A stretch of DNA of 64,000 nt from Phoronis australis (Eukaryota; Phoronida; Phoronidae): NCBI GenBank assembly GCA_002633005.1, contig NMRA01000159.1:124001-188000 (forward strand), given 5' to 3'. A program made the position numbers and the translations under genes. Positions 35,801-47,869 of the stretch are shown piece by piece. Position 1 is the first letter of the stretch. Every line of letters begins with the position of its first letter. The notes under the pieces were generated by a model, which saw only the letters and a list, made by a program, of their open reading frames with translations, had not been told where the DNA came from and searched no databases.

Positions 35801-36338
35801 AATAAATCTTTTATCAAGAAAGAAGTATTGTTGAGAGACTCGAAACACTGTTTGCAATGCAATACAATACAATACAATACGATACGATACGATACAATAT
35901 AGTACAATGCAATACAATACAATGCAATAATTATCATCTTTCGTATTTTAGGTTGAGGACATTCCTCAAGGGGCGTTCGACGGTTTTGGTGTGGTGTTTA
36001 CGTCCGCCGTATTCGACTCAATAGTGGACACTTTTGAGTTGGAGCAAAACGTAAACGTTGAAAATCATTCGGCCACTCTCTATAATATCGGTCAAGATTT
36101 TTTGGACGTTATACTGAGAAGCTTTATTTCCATGAAAGTAAGTGTGACTGAAGCACCTTCTCTAGAGAAAATGGCCTTAAAAGTTATTCGTCACACGAAG
36201 AACAAGCAAAGAAAAAACATTTTAAGGAACAACTTCGAAAAACGGCTTATCACAACGCCTAAGCGTAGAAGTGGCAAGAAGAAGAAAAAGATGCCTCCGT
36301 CTTTTTGCCGAACAATGAGGCAGAAAGAACAAACTTAG
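29623..36338 (+). CDS. Gluzincin-type metallopeptidase, paralogue A (4 recognised exons, 5' end missing)
   Basis: Exons 29623-29859, 31095-31419, 34697-34905 and 35952-36338 join in phases 0, 1 and 0 to 385 codons. HEAAH at residues 162-166 (numbering from the first recognised exon) gives two zinc histidines and the catalytic Glu. HESFAD follows, with Glu at 192 as the likely third ligand; this is the thermolysin-like (MA clan) gluzincin layout. The motif context QSYDIVAHEAAHAILDGL resembles bacterial proteins I recall with VVAHExTHALLDGL...HExFAD. No signal peptide is visible, so it is probably intracellular unless the missing first exon adds one. The tail is basic (KKKKKMPPSFCR). The substrate is unknown. 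Paralogue B lies about 7.5 kb downstream in the same orientation. Confidence 0.8.
29882..29932. repeat. Near-perfect palindrome (22-bp arms, 7-bp loop)
   Basis: CGCAAATTAGGTGTATAATG and its inverse around ATCGGAC, with one mismatch. It lies 22 bases after the donor of A exon 1, so it would form a hairpin in the primary transcript. It may be a tiny MITE. Confidence 0.8.
30034..30612. mobile_element. MITE of a MULE-like family, copy 1 (579 bp)
   Basis: Left end CTCGATGGTTGCTTGCGTGT, right end (complement) CTCGCTGGTTCCCTGCGCGT, both continuing CCGCTAGGGG. An exact 10-base direct repeat, TTACTGATTC, flanks it (30024-30033 and 30613-30622). Duplications of 9-11 bases are typical of Mutator-like elements. 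It lies in intron 1 of paralogue A, and no coding capacity is seen. Confidence 0.75.
31095..31419 (+). CDS. Paralogue A, exon 2 (HEAAH zinc motif)
   Basis: Acceptor TGGTTTCAG, donor ACTG|GTACGT, phase 1 out. Contains FQWQWG, IIPRFREESENPF, KRLVFDVWAP and IVAHEAAHAILDGL. It has a short insertion (SKYKT) relative to B, and FWAFLGHIET replaces DSARMGDFET after the motif. Confidence 0.85.
31476..31889. mobile_element. MITE of the same MULE-like family, copy 2 (inverted)
   Basis: Ends CTGGTTCCCTGCGTGCC and, as complement, CTGGTTCCCTAGGTGCC. The interior ACACCGGCGTTTCTGATTGG matches the complement of copy 1 (ACACCAGCGTTTCTGATTGG). It lies in intron 2 of paralogue A; no clear target duplication. 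Confidence 0.7.
32345..32660. mobile_element. Long foldback element (arms about 125-140 bp)
   Basis: The left arm (to 32484) and right arm (from 32522) are highly similar inverted copies around a 37-base spacer. Each carries GTCACGACGTTTCGGTCGG, CCATCGTCAGGTGTTCCCG and GAACGAGCACGGATATGTGG. It lies in intron 2 of paralogue A. The CTGACGATGGCC...CCGAAACGTCG words resemble ends of widespread retroelements, but I cannot assign a family. Confidence 0.8.
33392..34106. mobile_element. hAT-type MITE, copy 2 (715 bp, exact 8-bp TSD)
   Basis: Ends CAGTGCTGCAGTGG and CCACTACAGCACTG. The exact 8-base repeat GCTGAGAC is at 33384-33391 and 34107-34114. It is homologous to both outer parts of the element at 26225-27645 but lacks its transposase part, so it is an internal-deletion derivative. 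It lies in intron 2 of paralogue A. The inner words CAGTGGCGGATCTTGG (33544) and TTATCCACCCC (about 33755) may mark another, nested hAT-like MITE. Confidence 0.9.
34697..34905 (+). CDS. Paralogue A, exon 3 (HESFAD third-ligand motif)
   Basis: Acceptor TTTCCTTAG, donor ACT|GTGAGT, 209 bases, exactly as in B. Encodes LHESFADLSVLLSLLWQFDV and later RDPATQGIRNLNNSL. The Glu of HESFAD is the expected third zinc ligand, and Asp four residues after it matches the D of NExxxD in thermolysin. Confidence 0.85.
35860..35932. repeat. (AATAC)n microsatellite
   Basis: Pentanucleotide run AATAC/GATAC just before the last exon of paralogue A. It explains the repetitive minus-strand frame there. Confidence 0.85.
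35952..36338 (+). CDS. Paralogue A, exon 4 (C-terminal)
   Basis: Acceptor GTATTTTAG. Begins VEDIPQGAFDGFGVVFTSAV and ends with the basic stretch GKKKKKMPPSFCR, then the stop. It aligns with 48258-48623. Confidence 0.8.
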   Translation, partial: VEDIPQGAFDGFGVVFTSAVFDSIVDTFELEQNVNVENHSATLYNIGQDFLDVILRSFISMKVSVTEAPSLEKMALKVIRHTKNKQRKNILRNNFEKRLITTPKRRSGKKKKKMPPSFCRTMRQKEQT

Positions 36339-36344
36339 TTTGGA

Positions 36345-39300
36345 ACCACGCAGTCCGTAATGGTGACATCTAATAGCTCTACTGACGAGTGGAAGAGGCA
36401 CAACCCGTCTGCTATTTTGTTACGTCATTAGTGGTTCTTTACTGGGCTGCGTTCTGAAACGCAAAAGTGAGACACTCGCGCGACACCCGCGGTCAGAAGT
36501 CTAGGCTTGTCGAACGAAAGTAGCGTGTTTATTTACAACATTCACTCGTAATTTAACTATCCAGCCTCGGTCACCGATTAATGATCTCGGTGGCCACCAT
36601 TTTGCATTAAAAGTTGGCAAATAGCAGGTCAAATTTTTTTACACATGTGTAATACAAGTAATATACTGCTACATTTGTTTCGTTACATTTTACACAGTCA
36701 CTAATCATTAGGACAAAGGTCATGTCGTCCTTTTTATGTGCCCGCGCCAAATTCCCCAAACATGTTCCCGTCCTGTCAGCGTCGACTAATATATTGACGT
36801 CATCTTTGGTAAACAATAATCATATCTCCACAGCCTCCGGACTCGCGTTACTTGAGGTCGCTGACTGGCGCTTTATGTATCAAACAAACCATGGGCAACT
36901 TAACTGGCATCGTATCAGATCTTAGTTGATATTCACAAACGTGGAGACTACCTAGATAAGAAAATAAATGATACCACTTTCACACACACGCATCTTGCCT
37001 TTCGCCACTACTATAGCTGTCATTCTCGTGCGAGTCCGCGGGCATTTACAGGTATAAGGGCAACGCAGTCTACATTTTCACTCATTGCCAAATGATTAGG
37101 GCTGACATACGTGGTACTTTACAGCTACTAGATGAGTTCAAGAACCCGCAAAATTGCATAACAAATGTGCGTGAATTTGCATATATTCTCTAATTTGAGA
37201 CTTACGATCGCTGGGGAAATACACAAGAGTTCCTTCCTAACTCGATCGCCCGACCTACAGGTCGAGCGCCTGACTTTTAAAGGACACCTGACTCTTATTT
37301 TGAGTGCCCGACCTATAACTCGAGCGCCTGATTTATAAGTTGAGTTGCTGTGCTTGACCTTGGTATTCTGCTTAAACACGTGAGGAAACTTGACAAGTTC
37401 ACTCATATAATTACGTTCACGTTGAAACAATATGCACTGCACTAAATCAAATTACATGTTAATAAAATAACGTAAATTTTAACGAATCCTTCTTCAAATA
37501 TTGTCGATCTTAGTCACCACACAGTAATTGATTTAATCATGCACATATTCCTCCGATTCTTTGACACAAGTTACGATAAAGGAGTAAGTGGGTGATCATG
37601 AGGCCTGTAATTACAATAATTCTTTACTCTGAACAAAAAAATTCCCCAGATTGCCCAAATGAATATTCAATTCCAAGTTCACGCATACGCGATCTTGGGA
37701 TTAAGTAGGACGGTTCAAGTTCACGCACAGCTGAGTTACATTATAAAGTATGTGAAAGAGCTCACATCAATACAGCAATCTGGGCGCTAGAGTTCTTGAA
37801 AATTTGAATCCCATGCTCGGGAGGTCTACTACATTATGCAATAAATATCAGGACGTGGACTAATTCAGTTTACACTGACGTCAGTAGGTCCCTGCGGACG
37901 GCTGGAAACGACTGACAATTGAAAAGTCTAATTCCAAGTTAAAGTATGCGACTTTGACTTGACTGGGACGTTAAAAAGTATTTAATATCTAATATGTTCA
38001 ACCCGAAATATTTAACAAAAGGACTGTCGCACAACCACTGTCGACTGTTCTAGACGACTGTTCAATGGTGAAATGACTCCTCCGACCCGGGCATGCTTTT
38101 GGAAAACTGGAGCAAATAGTCAAAAGAAAGCGGAAACATAAAAATATTGATTCACTTAAACAGATAACGTTTTTCCCGATTGCACACGTCAAGTACCAAC
38201 AAAAACAACACTACTCATACATAACTATCATGATCACATGACCAATCGCGACTCACAGTCTCACTGGTTTGAAAGGTGTTGCAGAAATCTTATACATGGT
38301 GACCCAAAAATGTTTACAATTCTTAAATGAGCAACAAGATACAGTTTTACTAGAAAGTAACGGTGTTTTTCTTATTCCTGGGACCCTAAGGTTAATTTTG
38401 AAGTGCGTGGAATTGTGAAAAAGTTCTACAGAGGACTCTGGAAAGCACAGAAGGCGGCCAGGGCGGGTATCAAGTTTTCAACGAAGAATTGAATCAAAGT
38501 GCATAGATGAGAAGCGAGCTGTCATTTCACGTACGCAGGGAATGATCAGCTCAGAAAGTTGTAGATGATCACAAAACTGAGCGGCGTTTAACCTGCCACA
38601 GACATATTCGAACATACGGTAACAATGTATGCGCGCCCTCTGAAATCCGATTGGAAAACATTATGAATTATAGTCATCCAGCACGACGCTATTCTGGAGC
38701 AGAATATGACATTACCTGGCAAGTGAGCTATTCTTGTGCCAGGGGAAAATGTTCAAGATTGTCTTTTGGACAGCAGACGATTAATTCGGGAAGGAGCAGC
38801 AGCATCTGCAACCGGAAGTCTAGGTGTTGACAGTGACATTTGCAGCGCCTTCATCACTGCAAGGGGGCGCTGCGAAGAAAAGTAGTTCTATTTTATCTAC
38901 GAACAGGACTAACAGAAATCGTGTTTCAAAAACAGATGACTGAAATTTACCTTGATATAGTACTTGTACTTTCTCACTGGAAAAACAAGGGGCTGGAGAA
39001 TGACAAACAACTGATGACGTTTATTACGGAAGAATATTGATATGACCAAAACGCACCTGTTTTTTGAGTCGCTGGTGCAGTGTTTTTTAGTTGCTTTCTT
39101 TCTCAAAAAGGCAACTCCACCTAAGACGAGTAAAAATGATGCGGGATTTTGTTTACTCATCGCTTAACAAATTGTTATATTTCAAACCTTACTCGCCTTT
39201 GAACGTGCCTTTGTGCAGCTGTCCAAAAACACCAAACCTTGACTGGAATTTATGCATGCGGGCGTTTTTGTTCAAGGGAGTGGCCAAGACCAACTTTGAG

Positions 39301-42145
39301 TTGTTTGGGTGCAATACTCAGGAAATTTATTGGACGGTTAAAGTTCTTGACGACCACTTTTTTGTACTACTCATAATATGTTCCTAAAAAGCTTCCATAA
39401 TATATATTGAATTCGTTGAAACTGAGCTACGTACAATGTTAAAAAGCAACTAACCTATTTATAGAAGTGCAACCGAACTACAAATCTGTATTGTGATTCC
39501 AGTTGTCAGTTTATTAACAGTATTTAAATGCGTGACCCAGACCAGCTTGTCGAAGGTGTACACACAGGCGCTCGCTTAAGTTAACTAGACACAGGTTTAG
39601 TACACAGTCGAGGAGACTGTGTTGGTAGCACTACAACAACACAATGCAACGTACTGTGGCAGTAATCTGACTAAAGCACGATTTCTTTTGATTTAATTCA
39701 ATAAACAAATGACATACGATTCCTGGTTTGAAATAACAGAGGGGTGGCGTGAAAATAAACTCCTTCAGGAATGTACAATGTCATTCATTATGACCATTTT
39801 CAGAAAATTGGGGTGAAATCATGTCCTGATAAGTGTCACCCACGCACGTATTTAAAGGACACCTAACTAATCGGGACAACAAAATCGTGTTTTCAGCTCA
39901 GTTCATCCCTTTGAACATCAGCGCATAGTTAATTCATCCCAATTATTTATTAATTCTAACATATAAAAATTGTCAAGCCGTGAAGAACAACGCTAATTTA
40001 TGTCAGTTGTTCCGCTAAATACAGTGGCAGATGCGTTACAAATCCGTTAGGTATATGAAAACCTTCGGGTACCTCAGTAAATATATCGTCAAACAATTTT
40101 AGACTATTCTGTATCAAAATTTGTTGAATACACGACATTTGTCGTTATTAACAATCTTTATTCCGTTCCGTAGTATCCTCGGAACAAAGTTCGACACTCA
40201 ACATAACATTGTCTCAACCCACGAAAGTGTGATTTACATTCGAAATAAGCACCGAACGCTATAAGTACACCACCAAGCTTTATATGTTACCTAAGATGAA
40301 AAAGTAAGATGAGATGTTCTCCAAAAAGGTCATTGTCGTAACATTGACATTGGTATATGAAATAAAGGAATAAACATGATTTATACCACAATATCAGCCT
40401 CGAATGGCCAATACAACCGTGTAATAACCCATTTAGTTATCTCACTAGTGAGACAACATTTTGGCGGGAATCGAGGCCGGTTTCAAACCCAGTCCGGATC
40501 CTCTTCATACGTGTAGACCAAAGCTAAGAACATTTCAAAAGTGTGGATTTACTTTGCTGTTCAGTTTTTGATATGACCTAAATGTGATTTTAAACACACT
40601 GAGTAACCCTTAAATTTGATTGAATAAGATATGTGTCCCTTATTAATGAAGAACATAACACGTGATAGTTTTCGTGTGAATCTCCAGACAATTTTGTACG
40701 CCAGCAGTCATCAGTCCCCGGTCTCTTGTCTCAAGTGTGGAATGATGAACTGTATGTATGTGTAAATTTCTTAAATCGTTTGCGCATTTGTGTCTTAGTT
40801 AAATCACAAATATTGTGTTTTTCCATCACTTTTCATCACGAGCTCCTCTTATTTTTCAATATTGTATTTGAAAACGATGACTTTATTTGAATGGAAATAA
40901 ATAGGGACGTTCCATGAAAAGACCCCTATATTTATTTTCAATAATGTTGGGAATTTAACCAGGTGTTTAGCGTTGGTGTGTATCAAAGTTAAAAGTTGAT
41001 TTAGTAATGAAGGCAGAAAATCACAGAAAGTTCAGTCAATGTCTGCACACAAACGCAGTGAAAAATTAAGGAACATAGTTGAGTTCATATGTGGGCCTGT
41101 TTCATGCAACCGGCCAAGGTCAACTATTTCCCCACACCAACCATTCCCCTCCAGAGATGGCGCTGTCAAACAGGCCTCTGGCTAGTGACTACCTGCTCGG
41201 ACTTTAATACAGAAATAAACATTCAAAAACGGTCATTACAAGTTGGTTTCGTCTCACTCCCTTTGCTGGCATTGGCGCGGTTTCAAAAGTTTAAGTCTTC
41301 TGACAAAGGTCCAACGACCGTCATGAGGGAACAGTTCAAAGAACATACCCCGCTCTTTATGAAGACGCGATCCTAAGTTAAGAACGTGAGACGGAGAGAT
41401 CGCGTGATCATGTGAAACTGTCCTGGAGCTCGGCCCCACCTATTCATCTGCATATAAGGAAGTTTAACATTTCAACATTTCTAATTTTTTAACAATAATG
41501 TTTATGATGACGATGACGGTGTCGTATTAGGAAACAGCGATAGAAACAGTAAAAGTAAAATAAGATGCAATAATGACACAAACGAGTCATAACATTAAGA
41601 ATAGCAACAGTGATAAAATTGTTATCAAACAGTACTAAAACTAGGGTATTAGTAACTGCGACAGTACTGCATATGATGATAACAATAGTAGACAAAAGGT
41701 TCTCTGTAAAGCATTAAAATCCACCGCTTGCCAATTTAAGCTAGTCTGCCTCTAATGAGGGGTAAAATACAACCTGATATTGCAAAAGTTAAAAGAAAAT
41801 CGTAGCACAGATATAACAAGTGGCTGGCAAAACCAGTTTGGAGATACGTCATGACTCTAACTGCGTGACGCTGTTGTTGTGTGGTTGAAAATTTTCAATC
41901 AAAAACGTCTTATACTTAATAGGTTGTCGTAGTCGTTACGACCCACTTCCTCTTAATAATAAAATGTGTGTGAATAAATACGAAGTCAAATTTTAACCGA
42001 ATCAGTGAGCGTTGTCCTGATGCTCCTTATAATATTACTGGCTGTGCACCCTTATGTATGTGTAAAGTTGCGCTTGTATATAAAGTGTGTATCCGCGAGA
42101 AGCTTACTCTTAACCAGTATCTGTCTTCTGAACACCGGCTGCTCT
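36345..42145. other. Gene-less interval between paralogues A and B
   Basis: No supported exon. A minisatellite is at 37243-37345, and several short frames (for example 38840-39387) have no recognisable content. The promoter of paralogue B should lie near its right end. Confidence 0.45.
37243..37345. repeat. Degenerate minisatellite (GCCCGACCTAYAACTCGAGC-like)
   Basis: Four to five imperfect units of about 25-30 bases containing GAGCGCCTGA and GCCCGACCTA. Confidence 0.6.
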
Positions 42146-42151
42146 TTCACA

Positions 42152-42172
42152 ATGGGGAATATCTTCTCAGGG
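42152..42172 (+). CDS. Paralogue B, candidate first exon (MGNIFSG)
   Basis: ATG in good context (TCACAATGG), seven codons, then GGG|GTAAGA, phase 0, as needed by the 43884 exon. The motif match and phase match are the support. The exon is tiny and unproven; 5'-RACE or RNA reads would decide it. Confidence 0.45.
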
Positions 42173-45100
42173 GTAAGAATTCTTATGCTGTTGTATATGT
42201 TACAATATACCTATTTACGATTTGGCATTCTTTGTGGATTGTAAAGAAGGTATCTGCTTGTTTATTAATGTTTATTACGAAAAATACAATGTACAGTAAT
42301 ACAAGTTAAGCCCTGAATGCATTAGAAAGCATGATATCTGATTGTGATTAATGGACTTCCTCCAGCTGCTATTAGAGAGTCGTTTTCCACTTTCATCATG
42401 TAATGGAGCACAATTCGTATCCATGTTGACGGTCACACATATTTATGTAAATGATTTCCTATGAATAATTAGTTTTAAAATGATAGTCAAGACTATTCTG
42501 CCTTTCTGTGTGAACCCATTGCAATGCTATCCTTTGCCGGTTCCCGAGTCGAAATGAAGCAGACGGTTTCGAATGTGGCACTGTTTAAGGACATTACATT
42601 GCAAAACACGAAAGTTGTTCCTAAACGGTTGACAGTGAATTTGTCATTTTGACTAAAGCTTACTCCGAAGCACAGCCCCTGTTCATTTTCGGGATTCAAT
42701 GGCCATGGCAACATCTGCTCTTTTAATTTTGAATATTCGTTCTTGAGCCACTTCTACGTGTTCATAAATGTATGCGGGTATTCTTATGATTTAACCTGGT
42801 TCTGTCGCACCTTTATAAGGGTTAGTTACACTGATTTTTGGATTTTTGATTATTATGATTTTTTTGTATCGTCTCAACCTTTGATTCTTCATTTTGGTAA
42901 TAAAATGAAAAGTAGAAAGTCTTAATTATGACCCCATCTGTGAAAGTTCTCTGTCCTGTAACACTGCCCAGCACACTCGAATGGATAACGACGCCGATAA
43001 ATTTTAAACACACTGGCCAATATCAGGACACTAAACAAGGAACTTTCAGTTGTCAGAATGAACAACAGGCCAGTTATCCAAATTAATTTGGTTCGAGGGT
43101 ACCCTGGACATTTGAGGAAAGCTCAACGTTTAGCTCAGTGTACACAAGCAGGTAAGTTAGTCACACATAGTTTACAGTAGAACCTTCCTTCTGGTTTGTT
43201 TTTACTATGTACAGTAAAACTGATGGTAACAGATGGCGACAAGTTCAGAACAATCCTATTACAGTTGTGCCCCCTAGTGGCAATTTTAGTTTTCACGTTT
43301 GCCTTTGTATCTTTAGAATGCATTGATGGATTTTCATGAAATTTGGTAGAGGAGAAAACTTTGTCTTCCTATTTTCGAACGGGTTCAACGTATTCCGCGC
43401 CTCTTAGGGGCAATTTTTTAATTTGAGTTCGTTTTTAGCATACGCCTCTTTATCCGTCAATTGAATTTTTAATGAAAAATTTAAAAATCAACAACCACGG
43501 TTTCTACTTCCTTAATACTAAATTAAAGAACAATAAACCTGTTTTTATTTAAAATTGTGAAATATTGTACAATTAACAACCCTGCTCATACATATAGGTA
43601 AAGACATTATCACGTCACACAGTGCCACCTTGTGTTACTGGCTGCTTCCCATGGTTTGAGGTGGATGCAATTTGTCCACAATCGTCACGGACTGTTGCTC
43701 AAAGCGTTATTGGCGTTCGGAAACCAGAAAACAGCAATTTACTAACCCAGTCAAGTCCTGTGGTAACGATTAGGTCTGCTGGCAGCGGTAGATTAAAGTG
43801 TCTAGTATCCATTTCAAATGTCTGCAGTGTAGACCGAATAGCATCTACACGATTTGCATAGCGTGATTAATGTGATTTTGTAGGGGGACCTTCCACTGCC
43901 CACGACGCTGATGAGGCTACGGAAACAAGATCCGTCAGTTGACGCCGTCAACAGCTTCAGTCCGGTTGTCGTATATTCGGAAGTGACGGAAGGACCCGAA
44001 GATAGCTCCGTCAAAATAGCCGGACTTGACCCAATCGGCTATAAACCAGAACCTTTAACTTTTTTCTACAACCCAATGACTGAGACGGAACAGTTTGACG
44101 CGGTACACTGCTTTGCAGTGGTAAGAAATGTACGTATAGTATGGGAAGTATAGACGGAAATTATAGAATGCAAAATAAGCAAACTAAGCACTTCCATTTA
44201 ATGTTACATTATTGATGCATTTTAAGTGGACTTGGCATCTAGGTGAAATGGACCATCCTCTTCCCTGTAGTTTTGACAGCTATATAACTGAGCTCACCTG
44301 TATCCTAAGCTTGCTTAGATTAGAAGTGTTTTGTGCAATTGATGAGAACTGATAAGTTCGTTTACTTATTGTGTGAAGTCCTGCTCAGCTTATGAAAGGA
44401 TGAGCCGAGTCAAGCCGAGTCAAGCCGAGTCAAGCCGAGTTAAGCCGAAGTGACCCTGGCAGAGAATAAGTACAGCGTCCGCGGAAATTAATTCCAATCT
44501 GAATAACTAACAATTTGATGCCAATTTTATACAAAACATGAAGCATGTGAATCAAATGTAAGTGTTTTGACAGAAGACAGTTTTATTGCACCATTAACAA
44601 CGTCGGGCTGTGGAAACAATTACACGGTTGCGCCCCTAAATTTCAGCTAATGTACAACCCTCTAAACTAGTACAGGTAAATGCAACGGAGGACTTTTTTC
44701 AGTGTGACGGCTAGATTCTTTTAATACCTGCGCAAAGTTTCAATGTGTAAAACCGGAAGTGTGTTCATGGCTTATGGAAAGAAAATTAGCGAATTTATTC
44801 CCATAGGGCTTCCGTCCAGTCGTTTCGGCAGCACTCATTTTATTACACACTATTAAAGTATTCGACATTCACGGGAGGGTGGTCTCGTATGGTCTCGCCA
44901 AACTGGCGAGAAATTGTTACTCGCTTTGCCAAAAAAATCTTCCATAACTGTTCTAAATCATCACCATTTCCACTGTGTAGGTAAAAACAATGTTCGACCA
45001 GGCGCTAAATCAGATGGGCCAAACCTTTGAATGGCAGTGGGGGTCCTCGCCCCCTCTGACGGTGGTGCCGAGATTCAGAGAAGAAAGCCAAAATCCTTTC

Positions 45101-47818
45101 GCCATTAACGCCCGATATGATCGACGAAACAAGAGGCTTATATTTGACGTCTGGGCACCCTCCCCCGAAGAAAAAGTTTACCTCAGCCAGTCGTACGACA
45201 TCGTGGCTCACGAGGTCGGGCACGCCATCTTGGACGGTTTAGTGCCCGAGTACTTGGACTCAGCGCGGATGGGTGACTTTGAGACTGGTAGGTGTTCATA
45301 GGAAATTGGTACTTCGGTTTTTCGTTCAGGCTTTTTTACAAGATTTCATAGATCCCGGGGTTGTCAAACTGGCACAAATATTGGAGTACAAACTCGAAAC
45401 TTTTAGCCTTAGGATCATCAACTTTAAACTAGGATTATATAATTATTTACGTCCTAAGACATCATGTACTCGAGCAAAATAGAACATCTTCCGTTCACAC
45501 AAAAGAAGAATGCCAAAAATAATTTGGAGTAAGAATATTACTACCGGGCCCTTGTCTTACCCAATGACGTTACTGCTACCAACATTTAGTAAGAGTTGAA
45601 AGATGACGTGGGATCTTCGGAGCAGTCAGTTGCTAGAAAGGTTGTGTGACTTTTTAAAGCCACTTCACTTACGCGTCAATGCTCCGTATGCTCTGGTAGC
45701 TGTCACGTGAGATCGATTTTGCAAGGTTAGGCGGCGTGTAGTTCAAGTCGTTTTGGATAGGTAAGCGGGAGGACCTGCAGTTTTAGGAAATGTTCACCTA
45801 TCCATCGATTGATTAGTGTGACGCCATTTTGACATTTTAGATCTATTCAAAGAAAAATAAAAATGACAAAATTAAAAACAATAATAATAATTAGGCCACA
45901 TTTACACAGCGCTGTACATTACTAAGCACTTCGAAAGTTATGACCTGGCCACGGACTTGGTATGTAATCGTAATCCTTCTGAGCCCCCAGGAACATACAA
46001 TTTTCCAGTGATATATATTTATTCAAGAATACACAGAGAATACAAGGAAAATAATGACAAACCTAGAAATCACATACAATTGGTACGTGCAGCCGTTGTC
46101 GTAGCAAACCGATTAATCCAAATCTACAATTTTGTAAAAAAATAAAGTGCTTAATTGCCCCCGTGGTTATCTGAATCGGAAAAAAGACCTGCAAAATTTT
46201 TGAAATTGTGATGCGACTTTGCATTACTATTCCTATTTGTGGTCAAAATCACGTCATATTAGTGGCAGATACGTCATCACTATACAATGGTCATTGAACT
46301 CGAAGATACTGCTAAAGCCATTTTACCTTCAAAGAGACGACCATGACCTTTGAGCGTAGTAACGTAACTGTAATACGTGCGCGTTACAATTTGACACAAT
46401 TTCTTGAAAAAGTATTTATTAATTTTCTATCCGCAGGTGGCCTACACGAGTCTTTTGGTGATTTGACCGTCATATTCTCGCTTATGTGGCAGTTTGACGT
46501 GGTCGAGTCAATTATGACGGAGTCTCGAGGGGGTGTCACGTTGATTCAAGGATTTTGGAACATCATGGGTGAACACTTTGCCGAGAAGGTATTCGGCAGA
46601 GACCCGGAGACGCAAGGCATCAGAAACCTAAACAGCAGTTTGTCAGTGAGTTGAAAATCGGGACTTTTTCGTACTTTCAAACCAACGAACTCGCCCTCAT
46701 CCCTTTCCTGTTTAATTCTAAGTAAAGTGGTCTTAGGACGCTTAACTAAAAAGTGAAAGATATCGCACGCCTTTAACAGGCAGTTTCTGGCAATTCGGAA
46801 AAGAGGAATAAGCAAACGTCTTGCTTCCTCCACCAATATCTCCTCTACACACTTCACGGTTGACCTCACGCACGATACCGTCAGTATGGTCGTGATAGGC
46901 AACAATTTTAACGACTTTTTTGGTTAAATTACGATTTTCTAGTTAAACCCAAAAAGTTGCTTCCTCTCTTTACCCCAACCCACGGTGACACGTGCGCTCA
47001 GCGACTAAAAACGCCAACCCACATCAATTTTGTTCAAGGTCTCGTGTTTCATTTTGAAAGCTGCACAAAGGCACGTGAGGACGAGAGAGCAATTATTCGA
47101 ATCCCCATAATTCATAAAGCAATGAGTAAAAACATAATTTTTGCTCGTCTCAGGTGCAAAAGTGACCAACTAAATAAATAAAGTTTTGACTTCTATATAA
47201 AAAGTTACACATATTTTTTCTTTTATGACAGTTTTATTTTGATGCACGTCGTGTTTTCTATGAAACAAGAAACCAAATTAGGGGTGCCACCGACTTCGAT
47301 TTTGAGCTATTTTTGTTTTAACACTCATGACAAGAATGCAAAACTTGGGATCACAGTTTCTCCGCTGCGTGACGTAATACTATGTTTTTGTTGGTATTGT
47401 TTTCTTACGTATAAAGTGGCCTAATTACACTGAATAAATCACTACTATATGTATAGGGATAGTGAAAAAAATTAAGTTGATTTGAACAATCTAAGACAGT
47501 ATCTTATTTGATTAAAAATTGCCGCTTAAATTGTCACACCTTACACATCAGCGACCACAAAGACACGTACACTCGAACATGTTGAAGCTATGGCATCTTC
47601 TACTTCTGGAACGCTTCGGTGACCATTCACAGGCGCGGATAAAACTACACTGGGTGTAGTCCGCGACAGAGAGCACTCCTAGTATATGGCCGCGAAGCAG
47701 AGACGGGAATGCCGACAGCATGGCACCCTTCTTCATTATATTTTTAGCAGGCAAGCTTACAATTTCTGCATACATGGTTATCCGACGGTAAGAAATGTTT
47801 GCAACACACGCACACACA

Positions 47819-47869
<51 letters not shown>

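Noticed and set aside
43058-43150. MNNRPVIQINLV... open to a strong CAG|GTAAGT donor, as a first exon of paralogue B
   Set aside because: The donor is phase 1, whereas the next peptidase exon requires phase 0, so it does not join in frame.
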